A DNA stretch of 10,404 nucleotides from Oscillospiraceae bacterium (GTDB lineage Bacteria; Bacillota; Clostridia; Oscillospirales; Ruminococcaceae), in assembly GCA_900768245.1 (NCBI GenBank), contig CAAGCE010000108.1, forward strand, positions 1-10,404, read 5' to 3'. The position numbers and the translations under genes were made by a program. Each line of letters starts with the position of its first letter. Position 1 is the first letter of the stretch. A model generated the notes under the pieces. That model saw only the letters and a program-made list of their open reading frames with translations. It searched no databases and was not told the origin of the DNA. Below, piece after piece: positions 1 through 5,959 of the stretch.

Positions 1-7
1 CACCAAT

Positions 8-77
8 AAAACTATAGACAAAAAATCATCGCATAATCCATATATGCAAGATTATGCTCCATTTTTTGTATAGTTTT
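8..77. repeat. AT-rich hairpin, possible terminator of an upstream gene
   Basis: The outer arms AAAACTATA (8-16) and TATAGTTTT (69-77) pair. They are followed inward by CAAAAAAT (19-26) against ATTTTTTG (61-68), and inside these GCATAATC (31-38) pairs with GATTATGC (50-57). The result is a long interrupted stem with a small apical loop, ending in T-rich sequence on either strand. It could be a bidirectional terminator for a gene beyond the left edge, or another palindromic repeat. It abuts the 159-bp repeat that begins at 79. The function is an inference. Confidence 0.4.
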
Positions 78-78
78 T

Positions 79-237
79 ATACTAATAACCATTTGTTCTA
101 TGGATAAAGACGGTGGATAGAATACGTCCAATCAAAGAAAACGACCGCAGACAGGCTGCCGCCTGACAAGGGAGCTTGACGCAGAATGAACTTATTATAG
201 CCGAGAGTTTGTCTATAGGTTGATCGAGAATTAGTAT
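79..237 (+). mobile_element. 160-bp MITE-like repeat, copy 1 (chimeric)
   Basis: This is one of three copies in the window of an element of about 160 bp with palindromic ends and no coding capacity. Its left 86 bp match copy 2 (5960-6045) with a single mismatch. Its right about 73 bp are clearly diverged from copy 2 and instead end like the 44-bp derivative at 6123-6166, sharing CTATAGGTTGAT, then AGAATTAGTATTATA. The left terminal arm reads ATACTAATAACCATTT, but the right arm complements ATACTAATTCTCGATC, so the outer arms pair only in part. This mismatch suggests the two halves come from different family members. No transposase is nearby, so mobility would be in trans. Confidence 0.75.
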
Positions 238-339
238 TATACTTGTTTTTTTATTTTGAAAGCCTGCTTTTGCTTTATTTGCAGCCTGTTATTCGCTGTA
301 TTTTAAATTCACGGACTGCTCCCAAGGGTATTGTACCGC

Positions 340-371
340 AAAAAAGCTGCCACAGCAAATGCCGCAGCAGC
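340..371 (-). terminator. Minus-strand intrinsic terminator
   Basis: On the minus strand, GCTGCTGCGGCA and TGCTGTGGCAGC form a 12-bp stem with three G-U wobbles around a two-base loop, followed directly by six T (complement of the A run 340-345). The wobble positions become A/C mismatches on the plus strand, so the terminator is strand-specific. It lies 12 bp past the stop of a short minus-strand reading frame (384-479) and resembles the terminator at 3596-3627 that follows a better supported small gene. Confidence 0.55.
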
Positions 372-383
372 CACAAAATGCTA

Positions 384-479
384 TTACTGATTTTCCTGCA
401 TCTTTGCAGCAAGTTTCTTTGCTGCGAACCCAAAGAAAGCAACCGCGGCGGAAACACGGCACAAAACCTGATGAGTCAA
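384..479 (-). other. Possible vestigial small membrane peptide frame
   Basis: A 31-codon minus-strand frame from a TTG (477-479) to TAA (384-386) encodes a hydrophobic stretch, VSAAVAFFGFAAKKLAAK, and ends MQENQ. It is followed by the minus-strand terminator at 340-371. The arrangement of hydrophobic helix, KK, short polar tail and terminator recalls the 37-aa gene at 3652-3765. However, no convincing ribosome binding site precedes the TTG and the frame is closed upstream by a stop. It is either a decayed small gene whose 5' part was lost, or chance. I do not claim expression. Confidence 0.22.
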
Positions 480-520
480 ACAAAAGTAACAGCGCCCATA
501 TAAAAGTTTCGGTCAAGCTC

Positions 521-605
521 GGTACTTACGACCGCGGCGGCTTCCTATTTTACAGCTTCGGACAAACTTTATGCCGCCGCCCTAATAAAAATAAAAAAAC
601 ACCGC
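521..605 (-). repeat. GC-stem dispersed repeat, copy A (inverted)
   Basis: The reverse complement of this stretch aligns with 5801-5889 almost end to end. Both share TTATTTTTATTAGGGCGGCG, then AAGCTGTAAAA, then GCCGCCGCGGTCGTAA. Arms GCGGCGGC (534-541) and GCCGCCGC (573-580) can form an 8-bp GC stem with a loop of about 31 bases. The sequence between the arms differs between copies while the arms are kept, which points to selection on, or transposition of, the hairpin. It does not encode a plausible protein. Confidence 0.6.
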
Positions 606-632
606 CAAACCATAATAACATACTTTCAAAAC

Positions 633-668
633 AGACTGTTGCTTTACTGCGGCAGTCTATTGTTTATT
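633..668 (+). terminator. Orphan terminator-like hairpin
   Basis: AGACTGTTG (633-641) pairs with CGGCAGTCT (650-658) through nine pairs including two G-U, and T-rich sequence follows. The stem shares the AACAGACTG/CAGTCT motif with the terminator after the solute-binding protein gene (3443-3484). No convincing gene lies upstream on the plus strand in this window, so it is either a relic or it insulates the glucanase promoter from upstream transcription. Confidence 0.4.
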
Positions 669-747
669 TTAAATCATAAAACGGTGATTTGCTGAAAACT
701 TTTTATTACTTTGCACAAAAAGTCACCTAATCGGACTTATGCGGATA

Positions 748-776
748 TTGTTATACGGCAGTATTTGATTTATAAT
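748..776 (+). promoter_or_regulatory. Promoter of the GH5-solute-binding operon
   Basis: A -35 hexamer TTGTTA (748-753) and a perfect -10 TATAAT (771-776) are separated by exactly 17 bp. Transcription would start near 783, leaving a leader of about 20 bases before the TTG start at 804. No riboswitch fits in so short a leader, and I see no clear operator palindrome around it. Confidence 0.6.
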
Positions 777-803
777 TGAAAAAAAGAACAGGGGGAATCC
801 AAA

Positions 804-1943
804 TTGAAAAAGCTTAAATTCTTAAAGCAATTCTCTTTTTTAATGTCAATTATGATGATATTCACGGTTCTGACTGCCTGCGGAAACACCAAAGGCGAAA
901 TGCGTGAAATGACAACTATGGAAATAGTTCAGGATATGGGACTTGGCATAAATCTCGGAAATACTTTTGAAAGTCAGGGCAACGGAAACACCGTTACTTC
1001 ATACGAAACTGCCTGGGGCAGTCCTGTTGTTACCAAAGAAATGATACAGGGTTATGCTGACTGCGGTTTCGGTGCGCTGAGAGTTCCTGTGGCGTGGTCA
1101 AATATGATGACAGGAAATTATGACATCAGCAAGGAATACCTTGACCGTGTTACGGAAGTTATCGACTGGGCTCTTGAAAGCGGAATGTATGTCATTGTAA
1201 ACATTCATTGGGACGGCGGCTGGTTCGAGCGTTTTGCTGTTGACGAGGACAAGGACGAATGTATGTACAAATACACTCGCATCTGGGAACAGCTCACCAA
1301 GCATTTCAAAAATTACAGCGACAAGCTTATATTTGAATCCCTTAACGAAGATGGCTGCTGGGAGGACATCTGGAACAGATCCAGCAACGAGGGTGACAAG
1401 GAAAAAGCTTTCGGAATTCTCAACGAAATAAATCAGACATTTGTTGACCTTGTAAGAAGCTCAGGCGGAAACAATGCAAAGCGTCATCTTCTCATTGCAG
1501 GCTATGCTACTGATGTTGCTCTCACCTGTGATGAAGCTTTCAAAATACCTTCCGACCCTGAAAACCGCTGTGCTGTTTCAGTTCATTACTACACTCCTTC
1601 AACCTTCGCTATCCTTGAACGTGATGCATCATGGGGCAAGGCAAGGACTGAATGGGGCAGTGATGCTGACATTGCTGAACTGAATATGTATATGGATATG
1701 CTCAAAACCACTTTCGTTGACAAGGGAATACCTGTTATCGTCGGCGAATACGGCACATCTACCAAAAATAAGACTGACGAAATGGTAAGAACCTATCTCA
1801 CATCTGTTTGCGATGCTATCTATTCAAGAGGTATGTGTCCTGTACTTTGGGATATAACCGATGTTTTCTACAACAGAAGAAGCTATGATTTCAATGACCC
1901 CGAGCTTCTTCAGGGCTTGATGAACGTTAAAAACGACCGATAA
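804..1943 (+). CDS. GH5-family endoglucanase-type lipoprotein
   Basis: This 379-aa protein is probably a secreted, lipid-anchored glycoside hydrolase of family 5 that cuts beta-1,4-linked glucans outside the cell. A basic, hydrophobic signal peptide ends in the lipobox LTAC with lipidated Cys26. GH5 (alpha/beta)8-barrel marks follow in order: INLGNTFE (49-56), LRVPVAW with Arg93 (92-98), NIHWDGGW with His135 (133-140), FESLNED with the expected acid/base Glu182 (177-183), VHYYTP with His261 and Tyr263 (260-265), and VGEYG with the expected nucleophile Glu315 (313-317). The motif usually read NEP is NED here. The TTG start is chosen because AGGGGGAA sits just upstream and because the next ATG would remove the positive N-terminus of the signal peptide. 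There is no carbohydrate-binding module or dockerin. It lies 27 bp ahead of a solute-binding lipoprotein in one operon. Family assignment is confident; the subfamily and exact substrate are not. Confidence 0.88.
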   Translation: MKKLKFLKQFSFLMSIMMIFTVLTACGNTKGEMREMTTMEIVQDMGLGINLGNTFESQGNGNTVTSYETAWGSPVVTKEMIQGYADCGFGALRVPVAWSNMMTGNYDISKEYLDRVTEVIDWALESGMYVIVNIHWDGGWFERFAVDEDKDECMYKYTRIWEQLTKHFKNYSDKLIFESLNEDGCWEDIWNRSSNEGDKEKAFGILNEINQTFVDLVRSSGGNNAKRHLLIAGYATDVALTCDEAFKIPSDPENRCAVSVHYYTPSTFAILERDASWGKARTEWGSDADIAELNMYMDMLKTTFVDKGIPVIVGEYGTSTKNKTDEMVRTYLTSVCDAIYSRGMCPVLWDITDVFYNRRSYDFNDPELLQGLMNVKNDR

Positions 1944-1970
1944 ACATATATTTTTAATTGGAGGAAAACT

Positions 1971-3407
1971 ATGAAGCAGATCAACAAAATTATCGCATCT
2001 GTAATGGCTCTGTCACTTGTATGCGGACTTACCGCCTGCGGAAACTCAGAGGACGATGGTCACGGCTATTTTCTCGACAATGCCACTACAACTACTGCTT
2101 TTACCGTTGAGGTAAACACAGAAACTCTTGCTTCGGAGCAGGAAGAACAGGTCGCTAACCTTGCTGACACCTTAACAGGTGAGCTTGAAAACAAAACTAT
2201 CAAGTGGATGTCCTTCTATGACCCTTGGCACCCGACAGGTCAGGGCAACAGCAAGCCTGTTTCAGTTGAGCTTTTTGAGAAAAAATACGGCGGCGAAATT
2301 GAATACTATCCGACAACATGGGCAAATCAGTATGACGACCTTTCCACAAATATTCTCGGCGGTGAGGGTATCGACTTCTTCCCTGCTGTTGAAGCTATTC
2401 CAAAATGCGTTCTCAGCGGTATGACACAGAGCTATGACCGGTATATCGACTGGAACAATCCGCTCTGGGAAACTGTAAAAAGCGTAAATGACCAGTTTGC
2501 CATTGGCGGCGATCATTACCTTATGGTATGTCAGGCTACTGCCGGATATGTTGTTTACTACAACCGTCAGACAATTGAAGCATTCAGTCTTGATGACCCT
2601 GCTGACCTTTATGCAAACGGTGAATGGACAATGGAAAAATTCAAGGAAATGCTTATGAATTTTGTTGACGCTGATTCAGGTCTTTACGGTCTTGACGGCT
2701 GGTTCAATGTTACTCCTCTTTATCTTGCAAGCGGTGTTCCGTCTGTTTCACTTGAAAACGGCAGGATAGTCAATAATATGTCCGACCCTGCTTTTGAACG
2801 TGCAATGCAGTTCCAGTATGACCTTAACAGGAACGGTCTTATCCTTGACAAGTCACTTTTCAACTGGACACCGCAGGTCCAGTATATTGGTGAAGGAAAA
2901 GAACTTTTCTACATAAGCGGTCTTTACGAAATCGAATCCGCTCCTGAGATATGGACAAAAACTTTAGGCAATCAGGAGGACGTTATGTTCGTTCCTGTTC
3001 CCCGTGATGAAAATGCTGACAAGTATTACTACAACGCTGAGCTTGACTGCTACAACCTCTGCACAGGCGCAGCAAATCCTGAGGGCGTTGTAAGACTTAT
3101 GGAATGCATCATTGCTTCCTATTATGATGAAAACACAATCGCTATCAGCAACCAGAAGCACGTTGATGACTATGGCTGGTCACAGGAAATGCTTGATATG
3201 AAGGACGAAGTTACACGCATTACTCAGGAAAATCCATTAAGAGATATTGCAGGCGGACTTACTTCCGATTTATCTTCAATGATAACAAACGCTGTAAACG
3301 AACCGTTCAACGGCAACGACTGGTTTACTGTAAAGGAATCCGTTGAAGATGCTGTAAATCTCCAGATAGACGAGATAAACCGGAAGATCAGCGAACTTGA
3401 AAACTGA
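1971..3407 (+). CDS. Extracellular solute-binding lipoprotein (sugar ABC type)
   Basis: This 478-aa protein looks like a family 1 extracellular solute-binding protein, the ligand-catching lipoprotein of carbohydrate ABC importers. The N-terminus is a typical lipoprotein signal ending LTACGN, with lipidated Cys23. A short Thr/Glu-rich linker follows, then a periplasmic-binding-type fold with features such as TAGYVVYYNRQTIEAF, then GEWTMEKFKEML, and many surface Trp and Tyr residues as in oligosaccharide binders. It is somewhat longer than the usual 420-450 residues. GGAGG sits 6 bp before the ATG. The gene follows the GH5 gene closely and is closed by an intrinsic terminator, with no permease or ATPase gene in the window. 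It either feeds an importer encoded elsewhere or acts as a surface glucan-binding or sensing protein beside the hydrolase. The two genes have related signal peptides (both LTACGN). Confidence 0.82.
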   Translation: MKQINKIIASVMALSLVCGLTACGNSEDDGHGYFLDNATTTTAFTVEVNTETLASEQEEQVANLADTLTGELENKTIKWMSFYDPWHPTGQGNSKPVSVELFEKKYGGEIEYYPTTWANQYDDLSTNILGGEGIDFFPAVEAIPKCVLSGMTQSYDRYIDWNNPLWETVKSVNDQFAIGGDHYLMVCQATAGYVVYYNRQTIEAFSLDDPADLYANGEWTMEKFKEMLMNFVDADSGLYGLDGWFNVTPLYLASGVPSVSLENGRIVNNMSDPAFERAMQFQYDLNRNGLILDKSLFNWTPQVQYIGEGKELFYISGLYEIESAPEIWTKTLGNQEDVMFVPVPRDENADKYYYNAELDCYNLCTGAANPEGVVRLMECIIASYYDENTIAISNQKHVDDYGWSQEMLDMKDEVTRITQENPLRDIAGGLTSDLSSMITNAVNEPFNGNDWFTVKESVEDAVNLQIDEINRKISELEN

Positions 3408-3442
3408 TAAACACTTCATTTTGATGTAACATCTCTCCAAAT

Positions 3443-3484
3443 AAACAGACTGCCGCAGCAGTGATATTGCAGCAGTCTGTTTTT
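3443..3484 (+). terminator. Intrinsic terminator of the GH5 operon
   Basis: AAACAGACTGC (3443-3453) pairs perfectly with GCAGTCTGTTT (3472-3482), and the T run continues to 3484. It begins 36 bp after the tandem stop codons (TGA TAA) of the solute-binding protein gene, so it ends the two-gene transcript. Confidence 0.8.
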
Positions 3485-3595
3485 GCGGTTGATTTATGAT
3501 GCAGAACGGTTTATTGGGTTCGCTGAAAAGCTTACGGCGCGGGTACTTTCTTGGGGTCTGCACGGTACTTGGGCGCGTCCCAAATAAAAAAATAC

Positions 3596-3627
3596 AAAAA
3601 AACTGCCACAGAAAAAATCTGCGGCAG
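3596..3627 (-). terminator. Terminator of the 37-aa minus-strand gene
   Basis: On the minus strand CTGCCGCAGA and TCTGTGGCAG pair over ten positions, one of them G-U, around a five-base loop, and seven T follow (complement of 3596-3602). The G-U becomes an A/C mismatch on the plus strand, so the signal belongs to minus-strand transcription. It starts 24 bp after the stop of the small gene at 3652-3765. Confidence 0.65.
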
Positions 3628-3651
3628 GTTCCTTATATTACTTACAATATA

Positions 3652-3765
3652 TCATTTATTTTCGGAGATCTTATTTTTACGGCATTGCTTTTTCAGCATA
3701 TATTTTACAGCCTGTGAGGCAATTACCGTGCCGCCGAGAATTACTGCGCTGATATATTCTTCCAT
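3652..3765 (-). CDS. 37-aa predicted single-pass membrane peptide
   Basis: I do not recognise this small protein. It starts MEEYISAVILGGTVIAS and ends KKQCRKNKISENK: a two-Glu N-terminus, one hydrophobic segment of about 20 residues (5-24), then a strongly basic tail, as expected for a single-pass peptide with its C-terminus in the cytoplasm. It is supported by a full set of signals. AAGGAG lies 8 bp before the ATG, a TTGACT/TATTAT promoter with 17-bp spacing lies upstream, a perfect palindrome sits just after the predicted start of transcription, and a strand-specific terminator follows the TGA. It is divergent from a marR-MATE operon. Possible roles are an accessory subunit of the efflux pump or an envelope stress peptide, both inferred from position only. 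A holin-like or toxin peptide cannot be excluded. Confidence 0.6.
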   Translation of the reverse strand: MEEYISAVILGGTVIASQAVKYMLKKQCRKNKISENK

Positions 3766-3796
3766 AAAAACACTCCTTGTCCTTTTCGTTATTGTA

Positions 3797-3812
3797 GTTA
3801 GCAATTGCTAAC
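3797..3812. promoter_or_regulatory. Perfect 16-bp palindromic operator (MarR-type candidate)
   Basis: GTTAGCAATTGCTAAC is a perfect palindrome with GTTAG/CTAAC half-sites. It lies about +3 to +18 relative to the predicted start of the minus-strand small-gene transcript, where a bound dimer would block RNA polymerase. A MarR-family gene is the neighbour. To my recollection, GTTAG half-sites are the signature of MepR operators in the staphylococcal mepRA system, and that operon also pairs a MarR regulator with a MATE pump. Binding by this regulator is an inference. Confidence 0.6.
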
Positions 3813-3821
3813 CTCGTTTAT

Positions 3822-3850
3822 ATAATAACTCATTTTGGCTAAAAAGTCAA
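3822..3850 (-). promoter_or_regulatory. Promoter of the 37-aa gene
   Basis: On the minus strand, -35 TTGACT (3845-3850) and -10 TATTAT (3822-3827) are 17 bp apart. The predicted transcript begins near 3815, directly before the palindrome 3797-3812. Confidence 0.6.
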
Positions 3851-3866
3851 TAGCGTTCATTGTAAT

Positions 3867-3895
3867 TTGACAAAATAATTTTATCGTGATATAAT
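3867..3895 (+). promoter_or_regulatory. Consensus promoter of the marR-MATE operon
   Basis: TTGACA (3867-3872) and TATAAT (3890-3895) match the sigma-A consensus at all twelve positions with a 17-bp spacer. So strong a promoter normally needs repression, consistent with control by the MarR protein it encodes. An imperfect inverted repeat, AGTT-N8-AACT (3911-3926), lies just downstream at about +9 to +24 and could be a weaker operator. Confidence 0.75.
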
Positions 3896-3949
3896 GGTTC
3901 ATAGAAAAACAGTTCAAATATAAACTAAAGCAGAAAGGAGCTTAAAACT

Positions 3950-4387
3950 ATGAAAAATATAACCGAGCTGCTTTCCTCAATGCGTTCCATCGGAAAGCTT
4001 TACGGCAGCTTTTTTGAGCCTGTGTGCCAAAAGCATAACATAAATCACGGCGAGGCTGATATACTCGCTTTCCTTGCCAACAACCCGAATTTCAATACTG
4101 CCCGTGATATTGTTGAATACCGTATGATACCCAAAGCAAACGTTTCTCAGACAGTTGACAGCCTTATACAGAAAGGTCTGCTTTCACGTTCGGGCGACCC
4201 CAATGACCGCCGCAGGATACATCTTTCAATAACGGACAGCGGAAACCTTATTGTACCCGATATTCAGAATGCCCAAAAGAATTTTCTTCATACCATTTTC
4301 AGCGGTTTTACGGAAGATGAATTTCAGACCTTTCAGGAGCTTAATATTCGCATCATAAACAACGCTTCCGAACATCTCAACAAATAA
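3950..4387 (+). CDS. MarR-family transcriptional regulator
   Basis: This is a 145-aa winged-helix DNA-binding protein of the MarR family, of the usual length. It has an N-terminal dimerisation helix (1-30), a helix-turn-helix whose recognition helix falls around PKANVSQTVDSLIQKG (61-76), the typical wing DPNDRRRIHLSITDSG (83-98) with its conserved D-x-x-D-R-R core, and a C-terminal helical dimer region. AAAGGAG precedes the ATG by 9 bp. It is the first gene of an operon with a MATE exporter 15 bp downstream, so it is most likely a drug-responsive repressor of that pump and of itself, comparable in arrangement to MepR. The divergent 37-aa gene with a palindromic operator is a second probable target. 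The inducing ligand cannot be deduced. Confidence 0.9.
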   Translation: MKNITELLSSMRSIGKLYGSFFEPVCQKHNINHGEADILAFLANNPNFNTARDIVEYRMIPKANVSQTVDSLIQKGLLSRSGDPNDRRRIHLSITDSGNLIVPDIQNAQKNFLHTIFSGFTEDEFQTFQELNIRIINNASEHLNK

Positions 4388-4402
4388 AAGGAGTATCCAA
4401 AA

Positions 4403-5791
4403 ATGCAGACAGTTGATAAAAATAATGCTTTTCTCGGCACAGAGCCCATAGGAAAGCTGCTGTTCAAACTGGCTGTTCCGTCAGTTGCGGCACAGCTTAT
4501 AAATATGCTTTATAACATTGTTGACAGAATTTATATCGGACATATGAAAGGTGACGGTGCGTTGGCTTTGACAGGTGTGGGAGTTTGTCTGCCGATAATA
4601 ATGATAGTTTCCGCATTTGCTGCGCTTATCAGTATGGGCGGCGCACCGAGGGCGTCTATCTTTATGGGCAAGGGTGACAACGACTCAGCCGAAAAAACAC
4701 TTGGCGGCTGTTTCGTTTTGCAGATAATCATTTCCGCTGTGCTTACGGCAGTTCTTCTTATATGGAACAGAGATCTGCTGCTCGCTTTCGGGGCAAGCGA
4801 AAATACTGTTACATATGCCGTTTCATATATGAACATCTATGCTGTGGGAACGGTTTTTGTACAGCTCACCTTGGGTATGAACGCATTTATCACCGCTCAG
4901 GGCTTTGCAAAAACAGGAATGCTGACCGTGCTTATAGGAGCGGTATGCAACATAATCCTTGACCCGATACTTATTTTCGGCTTTGATATGGGTGTAAGAG
5001 GTGCAGCTCTTGCAACTATTATTTCTCAGGGTATTTCCGCCGCATGGGTAATTTACTTCCTTATGAGCAAGCGTTCGATACTGCGGCTGAAGCCGTCAAA
5101 TATGAAGCCGCTGCCGAAGGTTGTTATGCCTTGCGTTACTCTGGGACTTGCTCCGTTTATTATGCAGGCAAGTGAGAGCGTTATTTCCGTGTGTTTCAAT
5201 TCGTCGCTGCTCAAATACGGCGGAGATATAGCTGTAGGTGCAATGACTATCCTTACAAGCGTTATGCAGTTTGCACTTCTTCCCGTTCAGGGACTTGCCC
5301 AGGGTGCACAGCCAATTTCAAGCTATAATTTCGGTGCAAAAAATTCCGCAAGAGTAAAAAGAACATTCAAGCTTCTTGTTTGTGCAAGCACATTGTATAC
5401 AATGCTCCTGTGGGCGTTTATAATGTTTCTCCCAAAAGTTTTTGCGGGAATTTTCACATCAGATGAGGCGCTTATCGGGTTCACAGGTCCGGCACTCAGA
5501 ATTTACTGTGCGGTGCTTGGGATCTTCGGAATACAAATGGCTTGTCAGATGACATTTATCTCGCTTGGAAACGCAAAATGCTCTATAATAGTAGCCGTGC
5601 TGAGAAAATTCATTTTGCTTCTCCCCCTTATCTACATTCTGCCGAATTTCTTTGAAAACAAAACAAATGCCGTATATCTCGCTGAACCCTTTGCCGATTT
5701 TATATCAGTTACCTTTACCGTTTGCCTGTTTGCATTCCAGTTCAGAAAAGCGATAAGATCAATTGAAGAACCTTTAAATGACCTTTCATAA
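4403..5791 (+). CDS. MATE-family multidrug efflux transporter
   Basis: This 462-aa integral membrane protein has about twelve predicted hydrophobic segments, the normal size and layout for multidrug and toxic compound extrusion antiporters, which expel cationic drugs or metabolites using a Na+ or H+ gradient. The N-terminal half carries family marks: LAVPSVAAQLINMLYNIVDR (23-42) with Pro26 and Asp41, then YIGHMKGDGALALTGVG. A second half-repeat starts near PCVTLGLAPFIMQ, with the QGLAQGAQPISSYNFGAKN loop typical of MepA-like members. AAGGAG lies 10 bp before the ATG, immediately after the marR stop. Pairing with a MarR regulator supports inducible drug efflux. The substrate is unknown. Staphylococcal mepA is the nearest named analogue by arrangement, but I do not assign that symbol. 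Confidence 0.9.
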   Translation: MQTVDKNNAFLGTEPIGKLLFKLAVPSVAAQLINMLYNIVDRIYIGHMKGDGALALTGVGVCLPIIMIVSAFAALISMGGAPRASIFMGKGDNDSAEKTLGGCFVLQIIISAVLTAVLLIWNRDLLLAFGASENTVTYAVSYMNIYAVGTVFVQLTLGMNAFITAQGFAKTGMLTVLIGAVCNIILDPILIFGFDMGVRGAALATIISQGISAAWVIYFLMSKRSILRLKPSNMKPLPKVVMPCVTLGLAPFIMQASESVISVCFNSSLLKYGGDIAVGAMTILTSVMQFALLPVQGLAQGAQPISSYNFGAKNSARVKRTFKLLVCASTLYTMLLWAFIMFLPKVFAGIFTSDEALIGFTGPALRIYCAVLGIFGIQMACQMTFISLGNAKCSIIVAVLRKFILLLPLIYILPNFFENKTNAVYLAEPFADFISVTFTVCLFAFQFRKAIRSIEEPLNDLS

Positions 5792-5800
5792 GTAAATTTT

Positions 5801-5889
5801 GCGGTATTTCCTTTTTATTTTTATTAGGGCGGCGGCAATAAGCTTGCTTAAAGCTGTAAAAAAGCAAGCCGCCGCGGTCGTAAATACGC
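5801..5889 (+). repeat. GC-stem dispersed repeat, copy B
   Basis: This is homologous to the inverse of 521-605. Arms GCGGCGGC (5829-5836) and GCCGCCGC (5868-5875) are shared with copy A. In this copy an additional inner pair, GCTTGCTT (5842-5849) with AAGCAAGC (5862-5869), extends the stem. No T run follows on either strand, so it is not a simple terminator. It lies directly after the MATE gene stop. Confidence 0.6.
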
Positions 5890-5898
5890 TGTAAACCT

Positions 5899-5943
5899 AA
5901 TCGGCACAGCCATACAAATACCCGCTGTATGGCTGTGCCGATT
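5899..5943 (+). terminator. Terminator of the marR-MATE operon (bidirectional)
   Basis: AATCGGCACAGCCATAC (5899-5915) pairs perfectly over 17 bp with its complement at 5927-5943, with an 11-base loop and TTTTC after the stem. The other strand shows the stem followed by GGTTT, so it can also stop some minus-strand transcription coming from the 89-aa gene. It is the strongest terminator in the window. Confidence 0.85.
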
Positions 5944-5959
5944 TTCTGTTGATTTTCTA

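Noticed and set aside
243..516. Overlapping 60-86 codon frames on both strands, some Cys-rich
   Set aside because: All overlap one another and the terminator hairpin at 340-371; composition reflects GC-rich repeats read in chance frames.
359..679. 106-codon plus-strand open frame in the left intergenic region
   Set aside because: It runs through the GC-stem repeat, a minus-strand terminator and a terminator-like hairpin, has a Lys/Pro/Asn-rich composition without any domain, and no ribosome binding site.
684..727. Inverted repeat GGTGA/TCACC upstream of the GH5 promoter
   Set aside because: Only a 5-bp core stem with a long AT-rich interior; too weak to call an operator or riboswitch.
3535..3556. 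Similarity of this stretch (inverted) to 425-452, around CCAAGAAAGTA and CCAAAGAAAGCA followed by CCGCG
   Set aside because: About 20 bases with several differences; too short and low in information to call a third repeat family without a genome search.
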